This document shows, piece after piece, positions 19,529-55,459 of a stretch of 64,000 nucleotides of DNA (positions within the stretch are counted from its first letter, which is position 1; every line of letters begins with the position of its first letter). Where the stretch lies: positions 3,108,599 through 3,172,598 of the forward strand of contig NC_079420.1 of assembly GCF_026213295.1 (NCBI RefSeq). Direction: 5' to 3'. The notes under the pieces were generated by a model. It was given only the letters and a program-made list of their open reading frames with translations, did not search any database and had not been told where the DNA came from. The stretch comes from Gadus chalcogrammus. Taxonomy: Eukaryota > Chordata > Actinopteri > Gadiformes > Gadidae. The position numbers and the translations under genes are program-made.

Positions 19529-22500
19529 TTATGCATTTTGTTCTTCAATGTCAACGCTGCAATCAAACAGAGTGGCCAGCTGCTCCTCGTAGTTTGCAAT
19601 GTTTCTCTTCATGATGTCCATGCATGGGCCCAGCAGCCTCTCGAAGGCCTGCACGTCCATCGCTTAAGAACAACACACCAATAAAGGACGCGTAAGAGCA
19701 GGCTTAAGGAGTACATAAGACATTTACGGACGTAGTATAAACACTATTCCACTTATTTTAACAGCATCTCCCGTCTCTCTCACTCTCTCGACTTGTTTTA
19801 AATAAATAACCTTTGGCAATGTGCTTTTAGGTGGTGCAATAACATACTAACTCAACAATTGGATAGGTACATACAAATACAAACACGGACGAGAAAAATC
19901 AAACTGTACCCAAGCATTTGACGCTTCCAACGGCATAGGCTGAGGCTGCTCTGGGCTTATTGGTGACAAGTGCCAGCTCCCCGAAGTACTGGCCTCTCGA
20001 ACACGTGGCAATGTCATGTTCCTCTTCTCCTTCCTCCTTTTTCGTCTGAGGGCAAATTAAAAGTGTTAATGGAATCTCTAACAAAGGCCGTCATATGAGT
20101 GAGTTGACACTCCCACTTGAGGTGCCACAAATAGAACGATTTTGAAATGTTCTGTAATGGCTCATCAACATGAACAGAATTCCTCTCAATTTCCCTATTT
20201 TTTTGGACCAAAATTGTTCTTTAGTTGTTTAGGCCGTAGGTGATTAGTATTTCAAATAATACTTAACCAAAGTGATGAACTTAGTAACACAGTATGGTAT
20301 TCTTTTTTAGAAAAAGACAACAATAGAAAAAAAAAACATAGCGTAGGCACGTGTGCCAACATACCCTACTTCTCTTCATGGTAATTCTGACTTGGCCGGA
20401 TTCAACAATGTAGAAGCAGTCCGCTAGATCACCCTGTAACATCAACAGAACCACGTTAATGACTTACTATCCGAACGGCACAGTCACGGCCAATCCATGT
20501 GCAGTTTATCCACAACAAAGATCACTACATAATAGGGACCTGTGCGATGATCTGCTCTCCGTCGATGTAGGCCTTGGTGGACAACACATCCACCACCTTC
20601 ATTCTCTCTGACAGCTGGGGATGAGGACACAATAAGAGTGAGATTTACTATAGCATGTTTCTGGCAGGTACTTTAAAACCAAAGTAATAGATGGGCCCAT
20701 ACCTCTAGTGATGTAAGCAGCGGTAATGTTTCGATGAATGCCTCGTAGAGCCTTCTCTTTTTTGCTTTATTATTAACGATGATCCTTCTGAACGTCAGAC
20801 GATCCTGAAAAGGTTTGTACGCAAGATATATCGAACCATTTGAAGAAAAGAGCACTGAAGAAAAATTCACATAATAAATAAATAAAAGATAATAAATGTC
20901 TGTTAAAATTCACACAGTGTCCAACAGTGGGTGACACTGAGTCATGGGACAAAGTGTCTGCTCCCCTAAACCCAAATATCCTCATCTGTAGCACTCGGGT
21001 TCTTAAAATTCATAAACATCGGGAGGCCGGACAGCGGGTAAATAAGGACAGCGGGTTATAGATCGGGATGGTACTCACCAGGCACCAAAGGGCTCCGGGC
21101 GAAGTTGCGACTATCGTGGCCGCCCTGGGGGTGTTGTACATCAAGGCCAACTCCCCAAAGCTTCCTTGGTTGTCATAGCAACCCACCAGCTTATCAACGC
21201 CCTCGACCCCCATGAAGATGTCAAATGTCCCACTAGATACAGATAGAAAGGAATGCAAGGAGGAGACGTTTACTGCTGTCTCCTGTTGTGTTTTTTTTGG
21301 GGGTTTGTTTTATCGTCCGTTCAACATGGTGCGTTTCAAGTGACACGTTTTCCGAAGCAGGGCTGCACGATTTATATGGATGACAGATATGTATGGCCAC
21401 GATATCAAACATCACAAAAGGCAGCATTTAATCACCGTAGCAATTAAATGGAGTCGAGATATACAATTGATAGACAGCAGCATATACACAAGATATAAAG
21501 CGATCACAATGTGATTACTTTATTAACCACCAGCAGTCAGAGTAAGTACTCACTCACAGAACAAATCAATATCAATGTTTAATAATGTAATGAAGAATAA
21601 AATACTGTTGGGGACAAATGGGTTTTGTTAAAAGCATTGTCTCGTGGCAAGATTGTTAAATTCCTAGCCGCAAGGTACGTGCAAACCTTGATAAAACCGG
21701 CTCCAAAAAGGCTCATGATGTAAGGAATTACCTTTCAATGACGTAGAAGTTGTCACCGTCGTCAAATTGATCTATGATGTGCTCTCCGTTGACGGCAAAC
21801 TTTTCAAACATGGCATCCAACACCTGCGAGATCTCTTCCTGTGGTAAGATGAAACAATTTTTAACAATAATTAATAATGATAGTAAGACTTAATAATTAT
21901 TTCAAAGAAAAGTTCCCTTGCAGCATTAGTTTAATCAAATGAATAAATATATACTTATATACTTGCTAACATTTCATGTCATATAAGAGACAGTTTAGTC
22001 TCATGAATCCGTCTTTGGATTGCTATCTAAAGTTTAAATCTGGGTGACTGGGCTTATCAATTTGTTTCACTCTATATTTGTCCGGACCAATCATGCTGCC
22101 AGAGGCGTGGATCAAAGTGCTTAATTTACTAAAGGCTTAGTTATGGTTCCACGTTGACGCAACGCAAGGGGGTTTACGGACCCATTGAGTCCTTGCGGAC
22201 CCTCCTTGTGCCCACTGCAAGGGCCTGACGTGCGCCTCGCAAAAAATTGTAAACTTGCGTCAAGGGCTGTGATTGGTTTGCTATCGTAAATCCGTCGTAA
22301 ACCCGACGCAGGACCAAAACAGGTTCACGACTGCGTTGAAGCGACTTTGTGGTCATTGCGTTGCGTCAACATGGAGTGTGTGTCTCTCAAGGTTCAAAAT
22401 CACCATGTTCATCACTGGCCACTGTAGAAATACAATACTTTAAATCCCCTTCTGGGGAGAACATCTCCGTCACAAATCAGGAAACAAGGCTTAACCACAC

Positions 22501-25500
22501 TCCTTTCAGTTGTTGGTTTCCGGCTCAGCCTCTGTGCTGCCACCTCAAAAGGTCTCTCTATAACATAGGACAGCTGGATCCGACATTGTCGGATTTTCCA
22601 TTAAAACCGCTAGTAGTGCAGTCATCCACTGACCGGCTCCAGGTTCTTGAACAGGAGAATGTTCCTGCACGCCTCCTGTAGTCTCCGTCTCTGTTCGTCT
22701 GTTTTTGGATGGGTGACCTACAAAACAAACCAAACATGTTTAATACAACCCTGCTGTTTGCCCCGCAGTGTATAAACAGCATACCTAACGTTTTTCATTT
22801 TTTTTCACGAAACAACATTACTACAACCAACATGTACACATGACCAGTGAAGCATAAGGGAGTTTACCCTTGGCTCCTTCTCTTCCTCTTCATCATCAGG
22901 GTTGAATGCTTCAGCACACACTGCACAGGAAGGGAAAAATGTAAATGTTGAGCTGCACATCCAGAATTCAAATATTTAATTTCTGTTCCTCTGACTGAAT
23001 AATTATAACATGGGCATCCACAATTTAGCGGAAACTTGTATCCTAAGGGACTTAGATGTCATTAAGGAGCAGGTAGGGGTTGGCATCTCGGTCAAGGGTG
23101 TTAAAAACCAAGAACCCTTAGGCTTGGAGACTACACTATCCTGCTGCAAGGGTTACTGGGGAAGTAGCCTGCTTCGATGGAGATGGCTACACCCCTTTAC
23201 ACAGGTGGTCCATCCTGCGATTTTCTTCTGAAACATTAAAATACATTAGGCTGACACTTTTTATCCAAAGGGAAATACAATAAGCGCAATCAACCATGAC
23301 GATTTTGGTTGAATGTTTCAAGGGCCAGGGTGCATTCTGAACAGATGAGCCTTCAGACGCGAAGGAAGATGCGTAGGGTTTCAGGTGTCCCCGAACCAGC
23401 GGGGGACTCGTTCTACCACTGTGGAGCCGGAAAGATCTAGATTTTGTGGTGCGGCAGCTGGGGTACCCTCGTAGTGAGGGAGCAGCCACCCGTTTAGCGG
23501 TCATAGAGTGTAGGGGACGGGCACGCGGCGTGTGGTTTGACCAAGTCCTGGATGTAGAACGGGCCAGGGCCGTCCGCAGCATGGTAGGCCAGTGCCAGCG
23601 CGTTGGATCTGACTGAGCAGCCATGGCTAGCCATCGCTGAGTGCAGAGATGGATGGAGCAACCGCACAACGTCCTGATTCTGTTCATAGTGTTTAAAACA
23701 GGCTGAATCATGCTGTCACTCCCATTTTAGTGCACAATTTATAAACTGGGCTAACAATCCTATGAACTCTGATTAAACATAGATCTTTTTTATTTGTTAA
23801 TATACAATCTTATTATTGTCCTCTCCTCCTCACTGACATTATATTTATTTGGAAGTTAATACAGAATGAATAATGCCTTTGTAAATATATTATAATCCTA
23901 TATCATCTTTTTCCTTGGACTTCCATGTTCCTGGAAAATTGAGCAGGTACGATGACACATAACTTTCCAAGAAGAAGCAAGCTTACATCTTCTCCACGTA
24001 TCATTTTGGCAGAACTACAGTTATTATTAGTGTTGCCAAACTCTAACTGAAATGGGTATAAACCACATCAGGACATTGGTCCTATCTTCTTTCACATCCG
24101 TCTAATCCTATGCCTGGAGAAAGAGTTTTTAGAGACATGACTGAAGATAGTTTATCGCCATTATCGTAAACAGAAACACAGCGACAGGAAACAGATGGAA
24201 AATGTCTACATGCTGTATATATGGAGGACGATCTGATGGAGACGTGGTCCATGTGAATATGTCAAAGGACATTTCCGTGGGGCTATGATAACTGATATCT
24301 TCCAGAATGTTCCTCTCGAGATTGCACTACTAATTCTACCAGTCGGAGCGGACAGTGAATGTAAACTCACCTGAAGCTCTCCTGACGAATCTGTTAATCA
24401 CCGGAGCTGCAAAAATGGATGGGATAAAAAACTGTAATCATTATACATGTTATTTTATTTCATCAAGACACTATTAAATAATTTTAGTGGGAATAACCAG
24501 AACAAATATAAAGCTCAATTGATCAACATATGCAAACATCATACGGTTTAATGTTCTTAGATTGATCGTGTTTCCCTGGATCCAATCTACAATAAATGGA
24601 CAAAACAATGAGGACTTTTGAGAACGATGTTTCTCAGAGAATGTATCAGTTAGCCATGAGGCAAACCATTCGCCTTCCTTTGATGACATAGAAATATGGT
24701 GAATGCTATCCCAACTGTGGGGGAGCAGGCTCCAAAGGGCACAGGCCTGTGACAGAGCCCTGACACGGGAGTGCACCTGTCAACAACGCCCGACACACCG
24801 GAGGGCACTCGTTGGGATCCCACGTCAAGCCTGCGGCTCGCTGTCGTGCTGCACCCAAGTGAACCGTCTTGTCACATACGGCGACCATTTACGTCGTTTG
24901 TCCATCCACACGACTGCTTTAAGAAATAGGCCAATTTGACGCGATCTTCGTAATACACACAGCGTTGTTCCGCATGCTCTATTTTTTTGTCACACGTTAT
25001 GGACACGGTCATTTTTTTCCAAATGGGAGGGCCTGGCACTTGAAACAATTGTGCTTGAGATGGGTCAGTGCCACTTCTTTGAATCATCAAGGGGACTGAT
25101 CAAGATCAAGGCAGTCGTGTGGCATATATTAGGCTTCATTCAGCATCCATTAATTTACCGGGGCTGTATCCTCGCTGTGGAGGATGCAAGGTGTCAAGCC
25201 CCTGAACGCCACAGCACCAGAGAGGAAGCCTATTCCTTACATGCGAGCGTTCATCATTTTTTCGTCAAATCACTAAGACATCCACACCAAGGCGCTTGGA
25301 TCTGAGCACAAAGCATGTATGCCTCAGCTTACCTATGAATTCCTCGTCATCCTCATCCTCTTCGCCGTTTTCAGAATCGATCTGCATCGCTTCGTCAATG
25401 AAATTGACCGCTTTGCCAGGTCTTGTGGCCGAATTTTGGTCATTGCCAAATGAGGCCCCTCTGGTCTCGCTGTCCTTCAGTTGGGTGAAATATTGTAAGG

Positions 25501-25606
25501 CAAATTCAAGCAAATCCCTGGGTTGATTCCTCAACACTTCCACGGTAAAGCCCTGTAACAGCTCCGTCAGTCCTTCAGGGATTTCTATACTCATTCCTGT
25601 TGTCAA
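19529..25606 (-). CDS. prkar2b: PKA type II-beta regulatory subunit, spliced
   Basis: This subunit holds the PKA catalytic subunit inactive until cAMP binds, and docks to AKAPs. Eleven exons keep phase: 25333-25606, 24371-24406, 22868-22920, 22634-22717, 21732-21838, 21079-21232, 20703-20804, 20540-20614, 20365-20433, 19910-20045 and 19529-19662. They give about 407 aa, close to the human 418. The N-terminal dimerisation/docking helices start [20 protein letters not shown]. An acidic linker follows. The inhibitor sequence RRAS (residues 100-103) has the serine that marks type II subunits. Two cAMP-binding cassettes are intact: [16 protein letters not shown] (208-223) and [17 protein letters not shown] (336-352), with the Glu and Arg that contact cAMP. 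The C-terminus is [10 protein letters not shown]. The acidic [14 protein letters not shown] segment favours beta over alpha. Confidence 0.95.
22140..22380. mobile_element. MITE copy 1 (CCACGTTGACGCAACGCAA ends)
   Basis: The left end CCACGTTGACGCAACGCAA is mirrored at the right end by TTGCGTTGCGTCAACATGG, giving about 19-bp terminal inverted repeats around a roughly 200-bp core. A second copy with the same core phrases (TTGCGGACCCTCCTTG, GGGCCTGACGTGCGCCTC) lies at 28590-28840. It sits in a prkar2b intron. The superfamily is not assigned. Confidence 0.8.
23000..23720. repeat. Possible interspersed repeats in prkar2b intron
   Basis: The segment 23030-23180 carries SINE-like phrasing such as 'cacaatttagcgga' and a stretch resembling a tRNA-derived tail. 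The following 23240-23720 is GC-rich and non-coding, unlike its AT-rich surroundings. Both look inserted, but I cannot name a family. Confidence 0.3.
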
Positions 25607-25967
25607 GCTATGGATGAGACAAAATGCCGGTTTGCTGCAAAAATGACAGAATGTGGTCCGATCTCCTTAAAAACACAGAACAAAAATATCCAATATATCA
25701 GACATCGCATGAAACCGTCCAAATGAGCGAATTAGCAAATTAAAATGGCTGTGGATCTTTTTGGTCCAAGCATCTCTTCTGCTGCTTCTGGCTACAGGAA
25801 ATCCACGCATGTGACCCACGGATCCATGGCAACCACATACCCTGGGATTGCGTACGAGCTGTAAAATGTGGCAGCTTGTCACGTGCTTCAATTAGGAGCA
25901 TATTTTGAGTTAAATCAAATGAAATGAAAAAGATAATACACCGCAAAATAAAAACACGCACACATTG

Positions 25968-25992
25968 AATACGCTACGTTACGTAGCGTATT
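25968..25992. repeat. 12-bp perfect palindrome
   Basis: AATACGCTACGT and its exact inverse flank a single central base. It lies upstream of the prkar2b start, in the intergenic space towards hsp90b1. Confidence 0.9.
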
Positions 25993-27350
25993 ATTATTAA
26001 TAGTTGCCAACAGTGATATTAGCCTATTTCATCACAGGTATTTTCTGTCAACGCAAATGGGTAGCCTTTTCTAATAGGTTATCGATTATTCCTATTCTCT
26101 ACTTTGATATACTAGATCACGTCTCAACCTCATAAAACATAAACATAGCTATAAACATCTATAATAAAAATACCTAGGCCTATAACATAACATGTATAAA
26201 TGCGCGCCTATATGAACGGAGGGGGAAGGGAGTGGAAAAAAATATATTTTATATATTAACCTTCCCCTGATGGGGCGTTTTGAGTTGACCACTGAAACAT
26301 CTGCCATGCAGTTCTCCCTCCCTCTGTTCTCCTCCTATGACGCCCCTCCCCCAGCCGACAGTGGCCCACATCTGTCAGCATGTATCTTGCAGACGCAATG
26401 CTCCCGCTCAGGCGAAGTATGGCTAGATAGCCATAGCTTTTGTGCCGTCTGACCTCTAAAGACACATGTAGGCCTATTCAAATCGTAAAGTGTCATTGAG
26501 GACACTAGTTGCCGTTCTGCATAGTGTTAGGATTGAATGCCAATGGACATTTCTGTCTACTGGTGTCTTGGACAGGCTTTGGATAACGTGGAGTGAAAAC
26601 ATCAGCTAGCAATGTAACATGGCTCCCAGGGCATTATTACATTTTATGTGCAGAGGTTCCCACGGTCGCAATGCAGGTCACATCTGCTTTGAGGGTCTGG
26701 TGGTTTACCAGAGATCAGATTCTAATGCTCGAATCTGGTATTCTTTGACTTGGAAAACTAAAGTGACTATCACAAGGAAGTAGCCATTTTGTACTTTAAG
26801 AGTCAACACTTTTAGCCTAATTAAAAATCTACAAATACTAATTAGAAGTATATAAGGGGATGGTGGATTGCCCGTTATCTTCGTGAAAGCAAACATATTT
26901 AGAATGGTAAGGTTCAAATTGTTACCACTGAACCTGACCTCTAAAAGTACAATGGACGGCCCTAATTAACTAAGAGAAAAATGCAGAGCACATCCTCAGT
27001 TGTTGACGTTTTCTTTCAGCCTTAGAATATTCAACACCCGGTTTACAATGACATCTAGTGGCCTGACATTGTACTACAACGTAAAGGAAAATACGTATTG
27101 GTGTTATGGGTCAACTTTTACACAATAAGGCTTATTTTCTGAATGTTGTAATTGTTCTGAACAATGAAGACTTTTACTTAATTATCTACAGTTATACTAG
27201 TACTATTTTGGATTAAAAAAATCAAGTTGTTGCACTTATTTGATATGGGCAACAACTTGATGGCATGAACATCCTACCATCAGTTTCTCACACAACAATA
27301 TTTAAATACAAATGAACACATAAGTCCTGACAGATCACATTGAGGTTTTT
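25993..27350. other. Intergenic between prkar2b and hsp90b1
   Basis: This is AT-rich sequence with no recognisable gene. It should contain the prkar2b promoter at its low-coordinate end, but no TATA box or other clear element stands out. Confidence 0.4.
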
Positions 27351-27362
27351 CTCCAGGAAACA

Positions 27363-27372
27363 TTTATTTGAT
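27363..27372 (-). terminator. hsp90b1 polyadenylation signal
   Basis: TTTATT on the plus strand gives AATAAA on the minus strand about 225 bp past the hsp90b1 stop codon. This is a fitting distance for a short 3' UTR. Confidence 0.55.
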
Positions 27373-27590
27373 CAAGAGACTGGATCACATCTTTCCATAA
27401 ACTGGGCAGTTAAATATTAACAAATTTACAGTCATGAGGAATGTAAAAAAAAGAAAAAACAAAACGAAACCAATGCACATTTTTTATAAAACCCCAATCC
27501 AGGGACCACGCCTAGAGAAATGTCTGGCCATGGTGATGTTGACCTAGCTCAAGGTATAGCCCACTACTACCTCCACAATCATTCAGTGCT

Positions 27591-36552
<8,962 letters not shown>

Positions 36553-36705
36553 TTTGAAAGGTGACTTGAGGGAAACTTGAATGCGTCTACAGCTCCTGAA
36601 ACAAAAGCCGGGCGATCAGTGCATGCAGCACCGTCTTGATGAGGAAGAAAGACAGGCCCCTTCGCGCACCACAAGAACCCGATTTATCCAACGCAGAACC
36701 CTCGC

Positions 36706-36724
36706 CCAATGGCTGCGCACCACG
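36706..36724 (+). promoter_or_regulatory. ER stress response element 1 (ERSE)
   Basis: CCAAT, nine bases, then CCACG is an exact match to the ERSE consensus bound by NF-Y and ATF6 or XBP1. It lies about 155-170 bp upstream of the hsp90b1 ATG and works in either orientation. It explains induction of this gene in the unfolded protein response. Confidence 0.85.
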
Positions 36725-36806
36725 CATAAACGTCGTCCAATGACAGAGAGGCCCGTAGGACAGCCCCCCCAATAGAAATCTCCGACACAATTTGCTACCC
36801 GAAAAT

Positions 36807-36825
36807 CGTGGCTAAATACCATTGG
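36807..36825 (-). promoter_or_regulatory. ER stress response element 2 (ERSE)
   Basis: CGTGG, nine bases, then ATTGG is a perfect ERSE in the hsp90b1 sense, about 83 bp upstream of the first one. A further CCAAT at 36738-36742 has only a half-matching partner. Confidence 0.85.
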
Positions 36826-37387
36826 CTGAAAATGATTCCGGGATCACTATTTGGACTGCTGTCAATGTATATAAAAATACTCGTTATGTGTCACGGTATA
36901 TTATACATCAATATTTGTACAATATAATCAGCGTTATTATAGCCTATGACGACTTTTGACATGAAAATTGGAGACAGAATATTGTTGATACTGAGAAAAC
37001 GTGTGTGATTCACAATTCCTAATCCATTCACATTTCATAGCACAATCATTGTTCTTATGTCTGCGTTGTATATTTGTATTCAGTGTAGCTTCTCATATTT
37101 TCTCGTTCCATGCTGCATCTTATGAAACCCAGATAGATCCAGGTGACTGACTAGTCCATGCATGTGTGATATGGACTACAAAATCAGGTCGCTTTTCTCT
37201 GTCCACATGGTGGTAGTGAAGTGATAGAAATCCGACATCGTCATTCTGTCAGTCCTCCATGCTACTCGAAACATGAGCTTGAACTTGAGAGAGGTGCCTA
37301 TCCTGACATGGCTCTTAATAACATCAGACAAAGTTACTCGCTTAGAATAAGAGCGGCATAGCTGCATAACACGCAAGTAAATTAGTG

Positions 37388-37540
<153 letters not shown>

Positions 37541-37966
37541 GTGGGGGGGCAGAGATGTTTGGGTGGGTGTATAAGTGACGTGAGCTTGTAATTTGTAATC
37601 ATAGTAAAAAACAAGGATGTCTTCTGTCCCTATGTCTTTTTGGAAATATATTAATCTTTAAGGTAATTAACAGATAGAGCGAGGTGGGAGTACATGGAGC
37701 ACTAAGTAATGGCGCAGTCAGCCAGTCACTTTATAACAGTATAATAATGAGCAACCCCCGTACCAGTCCCTCATTGGTCGGTCGGGCTGGTCGTTAGCCA
37801 GTAGTTTGGACCGATGTCAAATGTGGAAGTGACGTGAGAAGTGACGCGGCAGAGGCGCACAGTTTCTGTAGTCAACACAGAAGATCTGTCAGAGCTGCAT
37901 GTTATGCTCCTCATATCTCTCTCACGATAGCCGCATGTATTATAATAACCCAAATCATAGGCAACT

Positions 37967-48820
<10,854 letters not shown>

Positions 48821-49257
48821 ACCCCCCGTCCCCCCGTCCCCCGTCCCCGTCCCCGTGGTCGTTACCCGCCCTGATCCGGTTCTTCTGGAGGAGGTCGTTG
48901 ACCGCCCTCCCGCCAGGCGCTGGTCCAGCTGTGGTTCCCAGCCAGGTCTAAAAACCTGTGCTGTTTGTGTTTAGTAATGCACAAACTAGTGGCTGGAATG
49001 TAGATAAGCCTCTGCTGCTCATTGACGAATTGTAGACGGGCCAAGTCTTGCTTTTAAAAATGTAGATTCAGAAACAAAAGCTAGAGTGTTTTAGTGTTAG
49101 GAGGATGCTGATACTGTTTGCCAAGCCAAAACGATTTTAATCGAAATCGTATTTTTGTCTCCGGGCACCTTTAAATACATTTCATAATTGTAATTCACAG
49201 TGTGTTAAATTATCTGTCTGTGTTGGTCTGTGAAAGAAAAGGGACATGTTACATATC

Positions 49258-49263
49258 AATAAA
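49258..49263 (+). terminator. nt5dc3 polyadenylation signal
   Basis: AATAAA lies about 440 bp past the nt5dc3 stop, after AT-rich 3' UTR-like sequence. Confidence 0.6.
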
Positions 49264-49299
49264 GTATATACAAAGTAAAACTATTTTAGATGCCTTTTT

Positions 49300-51400
49300 G
49301 GCTTAGACTTTTAATGGGTACGATTATTCAGTGTTGGCATCGTACTATTTCATACCATTTGGCTCCTCTCTTCGGTTGGACCTGAAATAGTGTGTCTTTT
49401 TATTCCAAATTGATAGTCTGTACTCCTACAGTAACAAGCACAATGCAGTGCAAACTCAAATGCGTTGCTGTCTTCCCACCAATAATCGGGGCTGAAAGGC
49501 GGACATGTTGTTCCATAGTAGATAGTTCCCCATTTGTTAACGACAGCCTGCCTATTCCTTGCTTCCTAACAAGATCCCTCTTTACTTTTTTTCTATCTCT
49601 TCACCTCATCAATTATGCATCCTGGTAGCGAGGAGAGATGTGATGCATACTGATGACTCAACAAGTTCTACGGAGGGGATTTATGTCTCCCTGAACTTGG
49701 AAGACATCTTGTAATGCATTTTTTTTTGGGCCCGTCGGTAAAGAGCACGTTTACACAGCTTAACGTTATGACGGATCAACTTCATCGGATGCAAGTTGTG
49801 GTGGAACTGTTTACATTCTGTTTTCATATCGAGACACAAATCAGATCATGCAGTATCTGTGAGCTATGGTCTGCAGTTGCTTGAGGCGTGCACGTGCTTT
49901 ACACACCAAATCTCTTGTGACCTGTGGAGCATCATATCATTTATTCTTGGGAAGAATATTGTGGAGAGGAAATATGTTTGGTTTGTAGAAAGTGTGCATT
50001 TTGTGTGTAAGGAGGATTAAAGTCCTCTACACTGATCATAGGATATGGTGGTTTTGGTTGTTTTATTGCTTTTTAAGTCATTCAGAAGGAATGGCCATAG
50101 TTTTCTTATTTGGAAGCAGGGAAAGCTTGAATATATATATGATTCACATAATTGTTTTATTGGGCATTTTGTTTATTTGTATTCGGTTCAACATGATGAT
50201 GCTTCATATTTATTTATAGACAACACTGTTCCATAATTTACGCCTGTAATTTTGGGAGGCAGATTTGTGGTTTGCCTGCAGGATTTTGTATTTATGGTTC
50301 AATAATGTCCTAATTATAATGTCAACAACATAGCAATATAAAAAGAATGCTAATAAACAATGTTTATCAAGCAAAAATCGTATGTTCTGTTCAGCAATGC
50401 TTGTAAAATATTGCGTTAAGGCTTCGACTAGCATCAAGGGAACCAACCAAAGAAAAATAAAACAGCAATGTTATCACGTTTTTAATAATGAAAGAAGCTA
50501 GGCAGATTCTGCTGACAAGGATCGATATGAGCAATGGTAATCTTGGAGCCAGTTCTCGGAAAAATGTTCTCACCATCTTGCACATTAGAACACAGGGTGA
50601 AAGGCATGAAGACATAAGGGAATGATCTGGTGTGGGCACTACAAGGCTGATGCAGTTCAAGGGGATTAGTTTACTCAGTGGGTGGCACTGCAGTCTCTGC
50701 TAGTGATGTACTAGATTCAATCGTTTCCTTTAACAAGACAAGATAAGCATGCAGCTAAATCGTAAACTATATGGGGGTCCCTTTCAGATGCTATGCTGTC
50801 ATCACTATAGTGAGCTTCCTCAAATGAACCAATGTTTTAAAAGTAAATGATTGAATCATGAATCCAACTCTCAGAAGACTGTATTTAGAAAGGTATTGTA
50901 TCTGCATTGTAGCATTTATTCCAATTCCTTGAAATGAAGTGGGTCTTCTTTGATAACATGTGCAAGAAAATCATGTTAGAATCCAAGTCAAATCAATTTG
51001 ATTTGTGTAGCCCTTAATCACAATTAGTCACGTTTTTAAGTCACGTTTTTAATATCCGCATATTTATGACACCCCCTCGACCTATAGCCCCCCAAAGGGC
51101 AAGACAAACTCCTTAAAAAAGAACTCCCTTAATTAAGAAGGAATTAATAGTTGAAAATCAACCGATCATATCGTTGGCTGAAAGGACAGACCTACAGCCT
51201 TGCAATTGCCATTAAGTGCCTGTTTATTATTTTTTTTATTAGATTAAGCCTCCATCATTTCAATTTTCTATATTGGTTTTTGAGCCCGCTGTTTCAATTA
51301 GACAAGTGGTAAGAGAAGATTGTTTGATTGGGGCCTGGTTTTCCTTAAATCCCAGTTAAACCTTTGGGATCCCCAGTGATAAGATCACTGACGACACCCA
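49300..51400. other. Intergenic between nt5dc3 and opsin
   Basis: AT-rich sequence without a recognisable gene. A fish interspersed-repeat fragment ('ttgtgtagcccttaatcacaa' style, then a tract near 51060-51120) is present at about 50990-51125. Confidence 0.4.
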
Positions 51401-51472
51401 TGGTACGACCGGGATGGCAGAGAGATGCGCTGTTGGGTCATCTCTCTTGCACCGCCGGTCGTTTTCGGAACC

Positions 51473-54393
<2,921 letters not shown>

Positions 54394-54455
54394 CTCCTGG
54401 GCCCTCCAGCGAACCGCTCCCCCCCCCACCGCAGAGGGGTGTGTGCTGCACTGAT

Positions 54456-54786
<331 letters not shown>

Positions 54787-55253
54787 CAGGCGTTTGCAGC
54801 TTGGTAGCGTTTGCAGCTTGAGGCGTATTTGATATTGAAGTTAAAAATCAGTTTCAGATTTTTCTGTGATTGATGATTTTCCGGGGGTTCATTTTTCCAT
54901 TATGCATGTATCCGTATGTGTGCGTAGCATTGTGTGCGTGTGATTATGTGTGATACATCAAAAGCTTTGTCTGCCTGTGCGGAACGCCGATTAAATGAAG
55001 CGGTGAATGCGCGCCATGTCTGTTACTCCACGCCCCCCCGGGCGGGCCGCCATAGGGGACCGTTACCACGCTCCTCTACACACACCAGGTCGCAGGGCGG
55101 TGCTGTCGAACTCCGGTTTATTGTCGATGATGACGCATGGCACTGGGGCCCCATGTTGCCATGCAGGAGATCTCTCTGAGTGTGTGTGGTGATCTCTCTG
55201 GCGCTGGCTGGTTTAACCTGGGCACGCTGTGTGTGTGTGTGTGTGGACGACGT

Positions 55254-55347
55254 CCGGTTTGAAGGCAGCCTCACCTGGCCCGGGTCCTGGACTCCGCCCC
55301 GGAGGCGGAGTCCAGGACCGGGCCAGGTGAGGCTGCCGTCAAACCGG
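55254..55347. repeat. Long near-perfect inverted repeat
   Basis: Two arms of about 44 bp differ by one substitution and one indel and are separated by five bases. They begin CCGGTTTGA and meet at CTCCGCC/GGCGGAG. A partial third copy (CCGGCAGCCTCACCT) abuts the right arm at 55343. The arms are GC-rich and would fold into a very stable hairpin, located just upstream of the AATAAA at 55451. Confidence 0.93.
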
Positions 55348-55450
55348 CAGCCTCACCTCCCACAGGGAGCACTACTGTGGTAGAAGACAACTGAAACGCA
55401 TTCTGTCTGAACTGTAGATCTAATTCATGCATACGTTGTATAAATGATTG

Positions 55451-55456
55451 AATAAA
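55451..55456 (+). terminator. Opsin polyadenylation signal candidate
   Basis: This AATAAA is the clearest one downstream of the opsin stop, about 1.06 kb away. Confidence 0.4.
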
Positions 55457-55459
55457 GAT

